Assembly (NCBI RefSeq): GCF_010672525.1
Contig: NZ_JAAHGH010000015.1
Coordinates: forward strand, 1-53,996
From: Okeania sp. SIO2B3
Lineage (GTDB): Bacteria > Cyanobacteriota > Cyanobacteriia > Cyanobacteriales > Microcoleaceae
Length of the DNA stretch: 53,996 nucleotides
Direction: 5' to 3'
In this document: piece by piece, positions 1 to 10,425 of the stretch
Numbering within the stretch: position 1 is the stretch's first letter
How the letters are laid out: each line of letters starts with the position of its first letter
Translations under genes and position numbers: made by a program
Notes under the pieces: model-generated
Told to the model about the DNA's origin: nothing
What the model saw: the letters and a program-made list of their open reading frames with translations, nothing else
Databases searched by the model: none

Positions 1-236
1 CGTGTCTCCGCGTCCCCGTGTCTATCGAGAATGAAACAGCCCTACCTCCTGGGAGGGGTTAGGGGTGAGTCCCCTACTCCTTAAAAAAGACTTTTTCAGC
101 AAGCCCTAATTACGCGGTGCGACCCCTCGTCGGCGTAAGACACAAGCGGTCAGACCCCGCGACGACGACAGCTCGCTTGCGGAATGCTGACCAAGAGAGG
201 GAACGCGCACCAACAGAGACGTTTTATATCGGTTTT
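1..236. repeat. Repeat-rich window edge
   Basis: The first ~113 bases end in a phrase (ctttttcagcaagccctaat) that also ends the MITE family seen near 6.9, 8.35, 10.9 and 13.05 kb, so this is the right part of one copy. Bases 113-223 are GC-rich and imperfectly palindromic. Their right part (about 172-223) resembles the reverse complement of 21171-21230, next to the tnpB remnant. The open frame running through this segment into the next gene is repeat DNA and is not claimed as coding. Confidence 0.5.
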
Positions 237-494
237 ATGAAGCATTTAGATATGAACTATCCTATACCCACAAGCGATCTAGAAGTAATTGCTTTGCGAC
301 AACAACCAGTTAACGATGAACTTGTAGCTCTAGCTATAGCTGGCGTAGTTAATGTTGCTCGTTCCCAAGGAAAGTCTATAGAGGAACTTAAGGAGGAGGT
401 TCTAGCAGACGATCATTTATTAAATATGGCCCAAAGACAACTGCTAAGTCAGATTCTTAATGAAGCTTGGGAGTATTTAAGCGCTATGCGCTAG
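237..494 (+). CDS. Small hypothetical protein, 85 aa
   Basis: This short helical, acidic protein begins MKHLDMNYPIP and ends EYLSAMR. I do not recognise a named family. The frame stays open upstream to 117, but that extension is arginine-rich and lies in palindromic repeat DNA. I therefore place the start at 237; a second in-frame ATG lies at 252. Spaced leucines and a KSIEELKEEVLADD segment suggest two or three amphipathic helices. The last codons (SAMR, stop) fall in a repeat phrase, gcgctatgcgctagggaac, that recurs at about 28259-28277, so the natural C-terminus may have been altered. It has no operon partner. Confidence 0.5.
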   Translation: MKHLDMNYPIPTSDLEVIALRQQPVNDELVALAIAGVVNVARSQGKSIEELKEEVLADDHLLNMAQRQLLSQILNEAWEYLSAMR

Positions 495-930
495 GGAACA
501 GGGAATAGAGCGTTGCTGAATACTGGGATGATTTCGGCTGACACGAGGACACGAGGACACGGAGACACGGGGATTATTTTCTGCTCTCTGACAAAATCAT
601 CCCGCAATTATGCAATGCTGAATAGGAATATATTGAGAAAAGGGAAGTGTGGGGAGTGTGGGGGGCGTTGCATATTTGCACATTGGTATTATAGTTTTAG
701 AGAAACAGAAAGATGAGATTTACCTTTTCTGCAAAGATTCATCTTTTGGTTCAGCAACGCCGAAGGAAAAATATTACTTTGTCTGAGTTTTAAGCTTTTG
801 ATCTGTCCTAACCTTTCCTTAGACTGCTATACCGCGCATTGGTTGTGACAATTTTTATAATAGTTAATTTGAACTGAAAACCTTTAAAATTCTGACTCCT
901 GACTCCTGACTCCTTTTCCTGCAATTAAAT
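495..930. other. Gap with short tandem repeats, no gene seen
   Basis: A micro-repeat of the type acacgagg/acacggag lies at about 541-575, and a gactcct heptamer run lies at 893-913 just beyond the TPR gene end. The 67-codon frame at 513-716 has no start signal and its translation reads as repeat DNA, so I do not call it. Confidence 0.5.
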
Positions 931-1953
931 CTAATTTTGTTGAAATTTATCTAACATATCTACTGCAATTCTTTGATTATCAGAATCACCATCTAACCCA
1001 AAGAAAAAAGCCGCCTGCTGAAAATTTTCCATCGCCTCACTTCGATTTCCAATTAAGTAATAAATTATGCCTCTATTAAAGTATGACTTAGGATTATTAG
1101 CATCAATCTTGATAGATTTATTTAAGTCTTGAAGAGCCTTTTTCTGCTCTCCTATTTGTAGATATTCATCCCCTCGATAATAATAAGCTTCGGCATTTTC
1201 AGAATTAATTTCTATTGCCTGATTAAAATTAGCGATCGCTGCTGTTCTTCTTCCCAGTTGAGAATAAGCAACTCCCCTACTTAAGTAAGATTCACTTTGA
1301 CCAGGATTAAGACTTATAGCTTTATTTAAATCCTTAATAGCACCTTGATAATTTCCTGCTTCCATCTTTTGTTTAGCCTGATTATTTAGATTAATTGCCT
1401 GTTTGGCAAAATTAAATCTTTTAGTTATTACTTGATAATTTTCTCGATAAAGCTTGAGTTTTTTTCTAGCTTCTGGATATGAAAAACTTTCTTCAGGAAT
1501 TTCTTCTAATAAATTAATTGCGTATTGCCATTTTTGTTGTGCTTGATACCAAGTATCAACAGGATGAGGAGGATTTTGTACTAATAAAGCTGCTGACATT
1601 GCAGATTGTTTTGCTAACCTTAAATAGATTAATCCGTGTTCTGCTAAATATAGTTTTCGCTTGACTGCAATGAGTTGATAATTTAGTTTAGTTATTTCTC
1701 TAGATACAGGTTGTAAGGGTACACCAGGCAGTTGAATAACTTGTTCTAAAATATTTATTGCTTCTGGCAATTGAGTTAGAGCAGCTCTAAGTTTATTAAC
1801 ATCAGAATCTTGATTAATATCTCCTAAATTAGCTATCTTTGCTTGAGCTAGAGCTATGGATTTTTTTTGTACATTATTTAGCCAAAAAATTGAAATGCCG
1901 TAACCTAAAGCTAGGATAAGTATAATAACTTTGACTGGGTTTCTCTGACCCAT
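931..1953 (-). CDS. Membrane-anchored TPR protein, 340 aa
   Basis: The product has one N-terminal membrane segment (VKVIILILALGYGISIFWL, about residues 6-24). A helical linker follows, then four or so tetratricopeptide units in the C-terminal half (AGNYQGAIKDLNKAISLNPG, RTAAIANFNQAIEINSENAEAYYYRG, EQKKALQDLNKSIKIDANNPKSYFNRG and one more). TPR arrays form protein-binding scaffolds; the partner here is unknown. I chose the ATG at 1953 over the upstream one at 1992 because a strong Shine-Dalgarno sequence (aaaggag, plus-strand 1959-1965) sits five bases before it. It is transcribed alone, toward a repeat gap. The anchor suggests the TPR part faces the cytoplasm or periplasm beside the membrane; topology cannot be settled from sequence alone. 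Confidence 0.8.
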   Translation of the reverse strand: MGQRNPVKVIILILALGYGISIFWLNNVQKKSIALAQAKIANLGDINQDSDVNKLRAALTQLPEAINILEQVIQLPGVPLQPVSREITKLNYQLIAVKRKLYLAEHGLIYLRLAKQSAMSAALLVQNPPHPVDTWYQAQQKWQYAINLLEEIPEESFSYPEARKKLKLYRENYQVITKRFNFAKQAINLNNQAKQKMEAGNYQGAIKDLNKAISLNPGQSESYLSRGVAYSQLGRRTAAIANFNQAIEINSENAEAYYYRGDEYLQIGEQKKALQDLNKSIKIDANNPKSYFNRGIIYYLIGNRSEAMENFQQAAFFFGLDGDSDNQRIAVDMLDKFQQN

Positions 1954-2349
1954 AGTTGCTCCTTTCAATTTCATCATTAAAGCAATTAGCACATCATATA
2001 TTAGCCGTTAGCTTTTTTTTATTTACCATATCTTATACCAATTTTATCGCAATAGTAAAATGAAGAGAGAAGAAGATATAAAGAGAAAAAATGATGTAAG
2101 CATTTCCTGCGGAATGCTTACAAAATGATAGAAATAGGTCGGAAAAAGAATTGGGTCTGATTCTTCTAAATATAGATTTTCTATTTCATTTTTGTAGCAT
2201 TATTTTTGATAAATTGTATTACCTTATATTTTTTGCTCTTAAGTCTTAGTTAAAAAAATATCAGAATAATTTACTTTTTTGTATGCTACAGATATGATAG
2301 AAAAGATTTTTATATCAGAACAGCAGTATGGACTTGAGAGGAAACAAAT
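1954..2349. other. AT-rich intergenic gap
   Basis: This gap separates two divergent genes and holds no gene. A hairpin-forming inverted repeat lies at about 2096-2121 (gtaagcatt ... aatgcttac around tcctgcgg). Its phrase is shared with other dispersed repeats in the window (near 22145 and 26855). Confidence 0.45.
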
Positions 2350-2790
2350 ATGGCCGGGGTATGTAAAATAGAAATTACAGAAACAGTCCCAGAACTCAAA
2401 ACATTGCTAAATGGCCAAAAAACTGCTAGTGGCTTTCAGAAAATTCAGGCACTATATCTATTTAAAATTGGTCAAGTGGCAACTGTCAAAGAATTGGCAG
2501 TTACTTTAGGAGTAAATCGAATTACAGTACAAAGGTGGTTGAGACAATATCGCAAGGAAGGATTATCGGGGTTATTACAGGTCAAACAAAGTGGGGGGCG
2601 CAAACCAGCAATCCCACCAGAAGCACGAGATGGGTTACAAAAACGACTTAACGACCCTGATAATGGTTTTCAGAGTTATGGAGAAATTCAAAAATGGTTG
2701 AAAGAAGAATATAATATCAATGCTTCCTACAAAGCAGTTTATTCCACAGTCAGATATCAGTTAAAAGGTAAACTCACAAAAAATAAGTAG
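2350..2790 (+). CDS. IS630-type orfA: HTH protein, 146 aa
   Basis: Residues about 40-75 form a Myb/resolvase-like helix-turn-helix (VKELAVTLGVNRITVQRWLRQYRKEGLSGLL). A second winged-helix segment follows (GEIQKWLKEEYNINASYKAVYSTVRYQLKGKL), which is the arrangement of the DNA-binding half of IS630-family transposases. The catalytic DDE half that normally follows, often through a frameshift, is absent downstream, where only repeat DNA is found. It is therefore a remnant of a transposase or a domesticated DNA-binding protein. The frame itself is intact with no internal stops. A ttgagaggaaacaaat stretch before the ATG gives a plausible ribosome site. Confidence 0.7.
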   Translation: MAGVCKIEITETVPELKTLLNGQKTASGFQKIQALYLFKIGQVATVKELAVTLGVNRITVQRWLRQYRKEGLSGLLQVKQSGGRKPAIPPEARDGLQKRLNDPDNGFQSYGEIQKWLKEEYNINASYKAVYSTVRYQLKGKLTKNK

Positions 2791-3164
2791 TTATGGTGTC
2801 TTTATATCATGCCCGATGGAATACTTATAAATTAACGATGAAGGAGTCAGGAGTCATAGGGGGCGAATGGCCATTCGCCTGTACAGAAGTAAGTAGTGAA
2901 AAAGAAGCAAGAGGAGAAGAAAATTTTTGATCGTGTTTGCGTAGCATTCTGTAGGAAAGCGGAACAGAATTCTATTGCACTATTAAACGAACATGATATT
3001 ACTCAGGCAACAGGTAATCAAAAAACTGATTGCAAATTCATGTACAGCAGGACAAAATTTTTTGACCATCTGTCTGAATGATAATTTGGGGAATGATTTA
3101 GGTTTGCTAATATTATTTCCCATAGCTCACACCCCACTCTTTAGATACCCAACCGGAGATAATC
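2791..3164. repeat. Repeat-filled gap
   Basis: From 2806 there is half of the ATATCATG...CCG-type MITE end (atatcatgcccgatggaatacttata). A copy of the palindrome ggggcgaatggccattcgcc follows at about 2858-2879. The phrase gtgtttgcgtagcattctgtaggaaa lies at about 2934-2959 and recurs near 22141 and 26850. The 61-codon frame over 2896-3081 translates these repeats and is not called. Confidence 0.55.
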
Positions 3165-4892
3165 TCAATTAGTTTTTCTTGCCTGTTTCAATGTTTTACT
3201 TAACTGAATTTCTGATAAAGACCGTACAAAACTCAGATTAAAAGGTTGTTCACCAATGGTCTGAGCATAAGATGCTTGCAAATATGAACTATATTCAGGG
3301 CGATCGGCGACATGAGTTTGGAAGAATGCTAAACCAAAAGCATTAGCATAACCATTGACTACGTCTGGATCTGGTTGAATCAACTCTGCTAGAGAAGTGA
3401 AACTATTTTCTCTAATTGCCCCAAAATCAATATTGATATGATCTGCTCCCTCTGTTAAGACCAAATATTTATCAGGAGTTGTCAACCAAGTAAAAGAGTT
3501 TGCTTGTTCTAAAACAATAGGAGTAATTTTATCTTCACTTGCGCTTCCCCACAACACAGGTAATTTAATCTGACTCAAACCAGCTTTTCCAAATAAACTA
3601 CTATTGACTGGATCGAGTACAAATATTCCTCCAATTCTATCATCTTTCAAGTTATATTTTTGAGGCTTTAATTCCAAAGCACGACACTGTAGTAGCAGGG
3701 ACATATTTAAAACTTCCATTTGTGGGCCACAGTCTTGTTTTAGTTGCTGAAAGTTAATTTCTGCACCTGCTAAAGCAAAAGCAGTATAAGCACCAAAGGA
3801 ATGACCAAATATACCTACTTTTTTCAGGTTTAATTGATTGTGGAATTGATATTGATTTAACTGTTCTAATTCATTTAATAAGAAAGAAATATCTAAGGGG
3901 CGGTCAATAAATTCATTGCCGTGGAACATATCCTTAGTTTTACCTGCTAAAAATTTCTGGATATATTCATAATCACTACCTGGATGTTGGGGTAGAGCAA
4001 CAGCAAATCCATAAGAAGCTAAATGTTTAGCTAAACTTTTAAAGTTAACTCCATTGGAACCTAAACCATGAGAAATTACAACTACAGGAATTGATATTTC
4101 TTTTGAAGAGATATTAGGTAAATAAAGTTCTACTGAAAAATGGCGATCGCGTCCTTCATCTTGTAGGATAATTTTTTGCTTTTCAAAGCTATATTGTCCT
4201 TTTTTCCTAATGTCTGGTAACTGAGAAAAATCTACTTTTTCTTCTTTGTAAGCTTCTGTTCGTGTGATATTTGCTACAGTTTCTATAAAAGTTTTTGTGT
4301 CTTTTTGTACAGCAGTGATTTTTTCAGTTACAGCCAAAATTTCTTTTGTATCGAACCATATAGTATCACTGGGAAAATGACGGATAAAATTTATGATAGT
4401 TAAGCCTTCAGCATCATTTGCCGCCTTTAATAAAGCAGTTCTAATTTCCTCAGCACCATTTTCATTTTCAACAGTAGTTAAATTCTCATTCTCAGAATTT
4501 GATGAAGTTTTGATTACTTGTCCTAAATTTCTGAGGAATAATTCTCCCATGGGCGAGTTAATAAATTGAGAGACTATCTGAGGAGGAAAATTATAGCGAT
4601 TTTGTAATAGTTCCCGATATTTATCTTCTTTTTCAGCTTCTAACATTAGCATATAGCTAGCTAGTTCATAGCTGATTTCTCCACTTTTGGCATAATTTTC
4701 TAATGCTGATACAGGAATAAAAATATTCAGACCTTTGTGACCAACAGAAACCTGCTTGGCTGCATTCACTGGTAAAGCGGTTAAAAGAGCAGGAATTATA
4801 CTTAGGGTTAGAGATTTAAACCAACGACTTAAAGTAGAAGAATTGCTTTTGCTCTTGTTTATTTGTTGTGCTGGAAATGCTTTATTTTTCAC
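3165..4892 (-). CDS. Secreted alpha/beta hydrolase, 575 aa
   Basis: A basic N-terminus and hydrophobic stretch ending PVNAAKQV (about residues 28-46) look like a signal peptide. Residues about 46-220 fit the helical domain found N-terminal to this hydrolase type in cyanobacteria (DUF1400-like, from memory). The catalytic half starts near 245, with the oxyanion-loop motif VVISHGLGSN (271-280) and the nucleophile elbow GHSFGAY, serine 365. A late LTEGADHINIDFG supplies the likely histidine. This architecture resembles the platelet-activating-factor acetylhydrolase/chlorophyllase-like dienelactone superfamily, so ester hydrolysis in the periplasm or outside the cell is likely. The substrate cannot be read. 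It is monocistronic on the minus strand. Confidence 0.82.
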   Translation of the reverse strand: MKNKAFPAQQINKSKSNSSTLSRWFKSLTLSIIPALLTALPVNAAKQVSVGHKGLNIFIPVSALENYAKSGEISYELASYMLMLEAEKEDKYRELLQNRYNFPPQIVSQFINSPMGELFLRNLGQVIKTSSNSENENLTTVENENGAEEIRTALLKAANDAEGLTIINFIRHFPSDTIWFDTKEILAVTEKITAVQKDTKTFIETVANITRTEAYKEEKVDFSQLPDIRKKGQYSFEKQKIILQDEGRDRHFSVELYLPNISSKEISIPVVVISHGLGSNGVNFKSLAKHLASYGFAVALPQHPGSDYEYIQKFLAGKTKDMFHGNEFIDRPLDISFLLNELEQLNQYQFHNQLNLKKVGIFGHSFGAYTAFALAGAEINFQQLKQDCGPQMEVLNMSLLLQCRALELKPQKYNLKDDRIGGIFVLDPVNSSLFGKAGLSQIKLPVLWGSASEDKITPIVLEQANSFTWLTTPDKYLVLTEGADHINIDFGAIRENSFTSLAELIQPDPDVVNGYANAFGLAFFQTHVADRPEYSSYLQASYAQTIGEQPFNLSFVRSLSEIQLSKTLKQARKTN

Positions 4893-5748
4893 TCTTATGT
4901 TACTCCTAATTACTCCTAAGATTAATTAATAACTTTTCAGTCGCCTCTTCTGCTTTTCGAGAAAGCATACTAACCCTACAATTATTAATGCTAGACAAAT
5001 AAGTACACTATCCCCTAATAAATTATTGCTTTATCAGAGGGATAATTCGTATATAAATAATTGAGATTAATTCAGGTTTGCAGAAAAAAAATGTTTATCG
5101 TTTCTTCTAAGTTTTATTTGTGAATTACCGAAAAATTGTGGTTTAAAACCTCCCTTTTTAAGGGGATAAAAGCGGTCGATATTCGGAGCTTCCCGTAGGG
5201 TGGGATGGCGTTTTGCTCCGCAACATATAAAGCGGAGCGGGTCTGCAAGAACGGGTTTCCTCACCATATCCAATCAACCAAGAGAAGACAAATTTTCATA
5301 ATTAGTCAATCCTATCCGTTTTAAAGGAGAGGTAATTATTAATTATTCATTATTCATTATTCATTATTAATTATTAATTGTTGAAAGTGCCTTTGGAGAT
5401 ACTATAATTCAGTATGTCAGAGTGTTAAATTAGTTTTTGCATCGTTTTATACTGATTTTTTTCGTCAATTTATAATATTATTTGCCGACAAATCAATCAA
5501 AATATTAAATCAGTAATTGAACATTTAATTTGCATATATTGCTAAAGGCGCATCAGAAAAATAGAAGGATTGATAACACTTTTGAGGAGGCGAGAGGTAC
5601 AGTTTAATACTAATCTCTATTCCCTATTTCCTAAACTCGTAAAACTTTGTAAATCATCAACTCCAAAACTTTTGTAGTAAATTTTCTACTCTTAACAGTG
5701 ACTAAAAATAATATGAAATACGTTAATGTTTGCGACCAAAGATTGATA

Positions 5749-5868
5749 GGGAGATGGGGAGATGGGGAGATGGGGAGATGGGGAGATGGGGAGATGGGGA
5801 GATGGGGAGATGGGGAGATGGGGAGATGGGGAGATAGGGAGATGGGGAGATAGGGAGATGGGGAGATT
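5749..5868. repeat. Minisatellite, 9-bp unit gagatgggg
   Basis: About thirteen head-to-tail copies of gagatgggg run through this stretch. The last few units alternate with the variant gagataggg. The array is nearly perfect, which suggests recent slippage. It lies just left of the 89-bp MITE and about 2.4 kb downstream of the minus-strand methyltransferase start; no gene overlaps it. Confidence 0.9.
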
Positions 5869-5894
5869 CCTATATTTGCACAATTTTTTGTATC

Positions 5895-5983
5895 AGGACT
5901 TACGCAAAGGCACTATTTATAGAGTTCAATAACTATTGTCCAATAGTTGTGAGCGCTATATATAGCGTATATGCGTAAGTCCT
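5895..5983. mobile_element. 89-bp MITE, core type 1
   Basis: The element is bounded by perfect 12-bp inverted repeats AGGACTTACGCA and TGCGTAAGTCCT. It carries a central palindrome around aactattgtccaatagtt and a second one, gcgctatatatagcg. A homologous copy of identical length lies at 25774-25862. It encodes nothing and would need a transposase in trans. Confidence 0.85.
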
Positions 5984-6649
5984 ATGTATTTCATATAAGA
6001 AGCAAACTAAATGTATAGTTTATTTGCAACTTTTGTATTGATAGTCAAAACACATCATATTAATATTTCTGAACTGAGATAACCCATTAGTGTTTCTACT
6101 AGCTCTTGAAAAGGTAGCTAGAGGAATAATGATTATTATCTCAGAACTTATACCAATTTGATAAATGTTTGTTATAAATAGTAGAAGTAAGAAAGAAGGA
6201 AGAAACAAGAAGGAAGAATGAGTAAATTTTGAAAAAAATGGAAAAAAAATAGAGATAACTATCTAAAATAAATTGGAAAGCTATTCTTAAGCATATCCGA
6301 CCGAGATGCACTTTTTATAGCATTCTTTTTTTGAACTGGTATTACGCATGAGGTACTTCAACAATTAATAATGAATAATGAATAATTAATAATTAATAAT
6401 TACCTCTCCTTGAAAAGAAAAGGATTGACTAATCATAAAAATTTTTATTTATTATCCCTTTAAAAGGGCAGGCTTTAAACCACAATTTTTCGGTAAGTCC
6501 TAATTTCATATTAAATCTATTTAATTAGACGGACATAAATAATTAGTAAAATGGAAATTCCAGAAGTAATTGAGATTGCTTCCTTCAACTCAGTTCCAGT
6601 CACGATGACATTTTACATTTAATTATACCTACCTACTTAATTAATTAGA

Positions 6650-6919
6650 GTCTGCTGAAAAAGTCTTATGGGTGAGGGTAGGAGACAACCCACCCGCGGT
6701 TCCCGACCGTGGAGGGGAAAGACCGAGACAGGAGAAATGGGAATGAACGAGGAGGTAGGAGCGGGCGTTTTGTAAGAATGATTTATCTGCCCAACTCAGG
6801 CCTAAAATACGCTCCTTTTTGAACGTGAAGAGCTGACTCCCAGGCACTTTTTAAATGCCCCAAAAAGGCACTTACCTTGATCTGTAAATACTTTTAGATT
6901 TAACCAGCAAGCCCTAATT
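6650..6919. mobile_element. MITE family B, about 270 bp
   Basis: The left end reads tctgctgaaaaagtctta and the right end aaccagcaagccctaatta. The interior shares gtaagaatgatttatctgcccaact with the copy ending near 8359. Related copies lie at 10335-10937, 12791-13059 and 20910-21130. It contains no coding capacity. Confidence 0.65.
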
Positions 6920-7112
6920 ACAACAGAACTTCTTAAGATTCTTTTGTTAGAGCTGATTTTTCAACAATTAATAATGAATAATGAATAATGAATAATTACC
7001 TCTCCTTGAAAAGAAGAGGATTGACTAATAATGAAAATTTTTTTATTATCCCCTTAAAAGGGGAGGCTTTAAACCACAATTTTTCGGTAAAGTAAATCAA
7101 CTCTAAATTATG

Positions 7113-7883
7113 TCAAAACTGATTTGGAGTAATTATTAACTTGGGTTCAGCAATATATATTTCTGTACGATATATTAAATAAACTAAACCTTTTTTATCT
7201 ACCCATCGCTCATATAATGCTTTCAAACTTGCCGTAATTTGTTCTCGTTCATAACCTTGATTTGGCACTGATGAAGAACTCATAATACGACCTATTAATC
7301 CTGGTAAATCTAACTCTTGTCTGTGAGCAAATGTTGAATGTTGAAAATTGACAAAATAGGAACTTTTTTCTATAGAAGCAATTGAAACATGTCGCTTTTT
7401 TTTAGTGTTGGGATGATGTTTAGATATCTGCTTCATTAAGTTACTATTTTCTTTAGTAAATCCATCTTCTCTATTCCAGTTATTCCATAAAAGTGCTAAT
7501 TTGCCAGATGGTTTTAAAATCCTGTGAAATTCCTGTAGAGTAGGTTCGAGATTAAACCAATGAAAAGCGTGAAAACAAGTTACTAAATCAACTGATTCAT
7601 TAGGAAGATTAGTTGCTTCTGCCGTTGCTTCTTTAAACTCTATTAAAGGGTGAGATTTAGCAGCATTTTTCATTTGAATATTTGGTTCAATAGCTATTAC
7701 ATTAATACCTTGTTCAGCTAACATTCTAGAACCAATTCCTGTACCAGCTCCAATATCTGCTGCTACTAATTCTGAAGGATTTTCAAATCCAGAAATTATT
7801 AAAGCGACCGCTTCTTTTGGATAATTGGGTCTATACTGAGCATAATCTTTGGATCGATCGGAAAACCGACTTAGTGGGTTCAT
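7113..7883 (-). CDS. Class I SAM-dependent methyltransferase, 256 aa
   Basis: The product has the Rossmann-fold methyltransferase core. Motif I is AADIGAGTGIGSRML (DIGAGTG at residues 43-49), the acidic ribose-binding residue is in VIAIEPN (E66), and VDLVTCFHAFHWF forms the post-II/motif IV region. The opening SRFSDRSKDYAQYRPNYPKE is the usual start of the UbiE/Methyltransf_11 group that methylates small molecules such as quinones. Substrate cannot be assigned. Its length is normal. The last residues (KLIITPNQF) lie against a repeat boundary and may be slightly altered. It is a single gene with repeats on both sides. Confidence 0.82.
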   Translation of the reverse strand: MNPLSRFSDRSKDYAQYRPNYPKEAVALIISGFENPSELVAADIGAGTGIGSRMLAEQGINVIAIEPNIQMKNAAKSHPLIEFKEATAEATNLPNESVDLVTCFHAFHWFNLEPTLQEFHRILKPSGKLALLWNNWNREDGFTKENSNLMKQISKHHPNTKKKRHVSIASIEKSSYFVNFQHSTFAHRQELDLPGLIGRIMSSSSVPNQGYEREQITASLKALYERWVDKKGLVYLIYRTEIYIAEPKLIITPNQF

Positions 7884-8468
<585 letters not shown>

Positions 8469-9944
8469 ATGGCAGAAATTAACGGCGTAATGATGCAATA
8501 TTTCCACTGGTATATTGACCCAAATCTAATCCTGTGGAATCAAGTGGCAAGTAATGCCCAAGAATTAGCAGATGCAGGCTTTACTGCAATGTGGTTACCA
8601 CCAGCTTATAAAGGTATAGGCGGCACTTATGATGTAGGATATGGGGTTTACGATATGTATGACCTGGGAGAATTTGACCAACAAGGTACTGTTAGGACAA
8701 AATATGGCGATCGCCAACAATATCTAGATGCTATTCAAGCTTTACATAATGTTGGTATCCAGGTCTATGCTGATGGAGTTCTCAATCACCGCATGGGTGC
8801 TGATAGAACTGAAATTGTCAAAGCAACTCCTTTTGCCAAAAATAACCGTATTTATCCAAAGGGAGGAATGCGTGAAGTTAAAGTTTATACTCATTTCGCG
8901 TTTCCCGGTCGGCAAAAAAAGTATTCTGACTTCGAGTGGCATTGGTGGCATTTTGATGCGGTTGATTATGATGACTACAGCAAAGAGCAAAATACAATTT
9001 ATTTATTTGACAGGAAAAGCTTTGATGATTATGTAGCGTTGGAAAATGGCAACTACGCTTATCTAATGGGATGTGATATTGATTTCCAGAGTAAAGAAGT
9101 TCGCGATGAAGTGATACGTTGGGGTAAATGGTATCTGGAAACTACGGGGGTTGATGGCTTTCGACTTGATGCCATTAAACATATTTCTTCTTGGTTTTTT
9201 CCCCTTTGGATTGATATATTAGAGGATTATTTTCAGAAAGATTTATTTATGGTGGGTGAATATTGGTTCAACGATATTAATACCCTGCACTGGTATATCA
9301 ATTCAGTTCGTGGCAAAATGTCTGTGTTTGATGTTCCCCTACATTACAACTTTTACTATGCGAGTAAGTCAGGTGGGCATTATGATATGCGCTATATTCT
9401 CAACGGTACTTTAATGCAGGAACGTCCGATTAATACTGTGACTTTTGTGGAAAACCATGACTCACAACCTTTACAAGCATTGGAAGCTCCTGTTGAATCT
9501 TGGTTCAAGCCTTTAGCTTATGCCATTATTTTGTTACGTCGTGAAGGATACCCTTGTATTTTTTATGCTGACTATTATGGTACAGAGTATGAAGACTATG
9601 GGAAAGATGGTAACCGTTACAAGATTTTCTTACCATCCCACCGTTGGATAATTGATAAGTTGCTTTTTGCCCGCAAATACTTTGCTTATGGCGAGCAATA
9701 TGATTATTTCGATCATTATAATACTGTTGGTTGGACCCGTTTGGGTAATGAGGAACATCCGAAAGCAATGGCTGTAATTATGAGTGATAGCTATCCAGGT
9801 TACAAGTGGATGGAAGTGGGTCAGGCAAATGCTAAGTTTTATGACCTCACGGAACATATTCAGGAACCCATTTATTCTAACGAGTCTGGTTGGGCTAAGT
9901 TTCGGTGTAATGGCGGGTCAGTTTCTGTTTGGTTACAAGAATAA
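8469..9944 (+). CDS. Cytoplasmic alpha-amylase, GH13, 491 aa
   Basis: This glycoside hydrolase family 13 enzyme hydrolyses internal alpha-1,4 bonds of glycogen or maltodextrins. The conserved regions are in order: I, ADGVLNH (D102-H107); II, GFRLDAIKH with nucleophile D234; III, MVGEYW with acid/base E264; IV, FVENHDSQ (H330, D331). There is no signal peptide, and the close spacing of MMQYFHWY near the N-terminus is that of the cytoplasmic bacterial type (GH13_5). A gagga site at 8455-8459 sits nine bases before the ATG. It probably works in glycogen turnover with other genes elsewhere; no glycogen genes adjoin it. All catalytic residues are present. Confidence 0.93.
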   Translation: MAEINGVMMQYFHWYIDPNLILWNQVASNAQELADAGFTAMWLPPAYKGIGGTYDVGYGVYDMYDLGEFDQQGTVRTKYGDRQQYLDAIQALHNVGIQVYADGVLNHRMGADRTEIVKATPFAKNNRIYPKGGMREVKVYTHFAFPGRQKKYSDFEWHWWHFDAVDYDDYSKEQNTIYLFDRKSFDDYVALENGNYAYLMGCDIDFQSKEVRDEVIRWGKWYLETTGVDGFRLDAIKHISSWFFPLWIDILEDYFQKDLFMVGEYWFNDINTLHWYINSVRGKMSVFDVPLHYNFYYASKSGGHYDMRYILNGTLMQERPINTVTFVENHDSQPLQALEAPVESWFKPLAYAIILLRREGYPCIFYADYYGTEYEDYGKDGNRYKIFLPSHRWIIDKLLFARKYFAYGEQYDYFDHYNTVGWTRLGNEEHPKAMAVIMSDSYPGYKWMEVGQANAKFYDLTEHIQEPIYSNESGWAKFRCNGGSVSVWLQE

Positions 9945-10334
9945 AGAGGGAGTAGGGGAGTGAGGGAATGAGGTAGTGGGGGAGAAGTCTAATCGAGTAG
10001 TTAGTAGTAGAGTGGCACACCTAAAACTGTGCAATAGATGTTTGTTTCTAGGTGTCTTTTTCGCCCCATCCCCCTATCTCCCCATCTCTATTCTTAAATA
10101 GATTTCATAAGGGTTCTATATGATTAGTATATTCACATTTAATTATTGCTCTGCTGAATAAATCTCAAAGCATTTACAGGTAAAGGTTTTAGATTTTTTA
10201 GGTCTAGAAATTGTACCTGGTTTTCACTTCTTCATGCTCAAAGAAAGAGCGTATTTTGGGCGATAGTTGGGCAAAAAAAATCTCCCCTACTCCCCTACTC
10301 CTTAAAAAAGACTAGTGAAGCGCAAACCCTAATT
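9945..10334. repeat. Gap with MITE family B copy
   Basis: No gene is present. From about 10150 (ctgctgaataaatctcaaagcattta) to 10333 (gcgcaaaccctaatta) lies a MITE family B copy. Its right end directly abuts the left end of the next copy at 10335. Confidence 0.6.
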
Positions 10335-10425
10335 AGGGCTTGCTGATTAAATTTCAAAGCATTTATAGATAAAGGTTTTAGCCTTTTTAGCTCTGGAAAA
10401 AGTACCTATTTTTTAGCTCTTTATG

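Larger units (their letters stand above)
4893..7112. repeat. 2.2-kb repeat desert
   Basis: No gene is supportable here. The region contains three copies of a repeat (family D) recognised by gaaaaattgtggtttaaa, a purine-rich aggattgacta block and aaggagaggtaatt. They lie at 5120-5390 (interrupted by about 110 bases of GC-rich DNA), 6340-6497 and 6960-7092. It also holds an 89-bp MITE (5895-5983), a 9-bp minisatellite (5749-5868) and a 270-bp MITE (about 6650-6919). Open frames at 5067-5273, 5692-5883 and 6641-6847 run through these repeats. Confidence 0.7.

Noticed and set aside
117-236. N-terminal extension of the first gene
   Set aside because: This part is GC-rich palindromic repeat DNA with arginine-rich translation, unlike the rest of the protein.
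513-716. 67-codon plus-strand frame
   Set aside because: It crosses tandem micro-repeats and lacks a ribosome site.
2896-3081. 61-codon frame after the IS630-like gene
   Set aside because: It contains the dispersed gcgtagcattctgtagg repeat; no family resemblance.
5692-5883. Frame encoding repeated SPHLPI units
   Set aside because: It is a translation of the 9-bp minisatellite only.
6641-6847. 68-codon minus-strand frame
   Set aside because: It lies wholly inside MITE family B and is not shared by other copies as an open frame.
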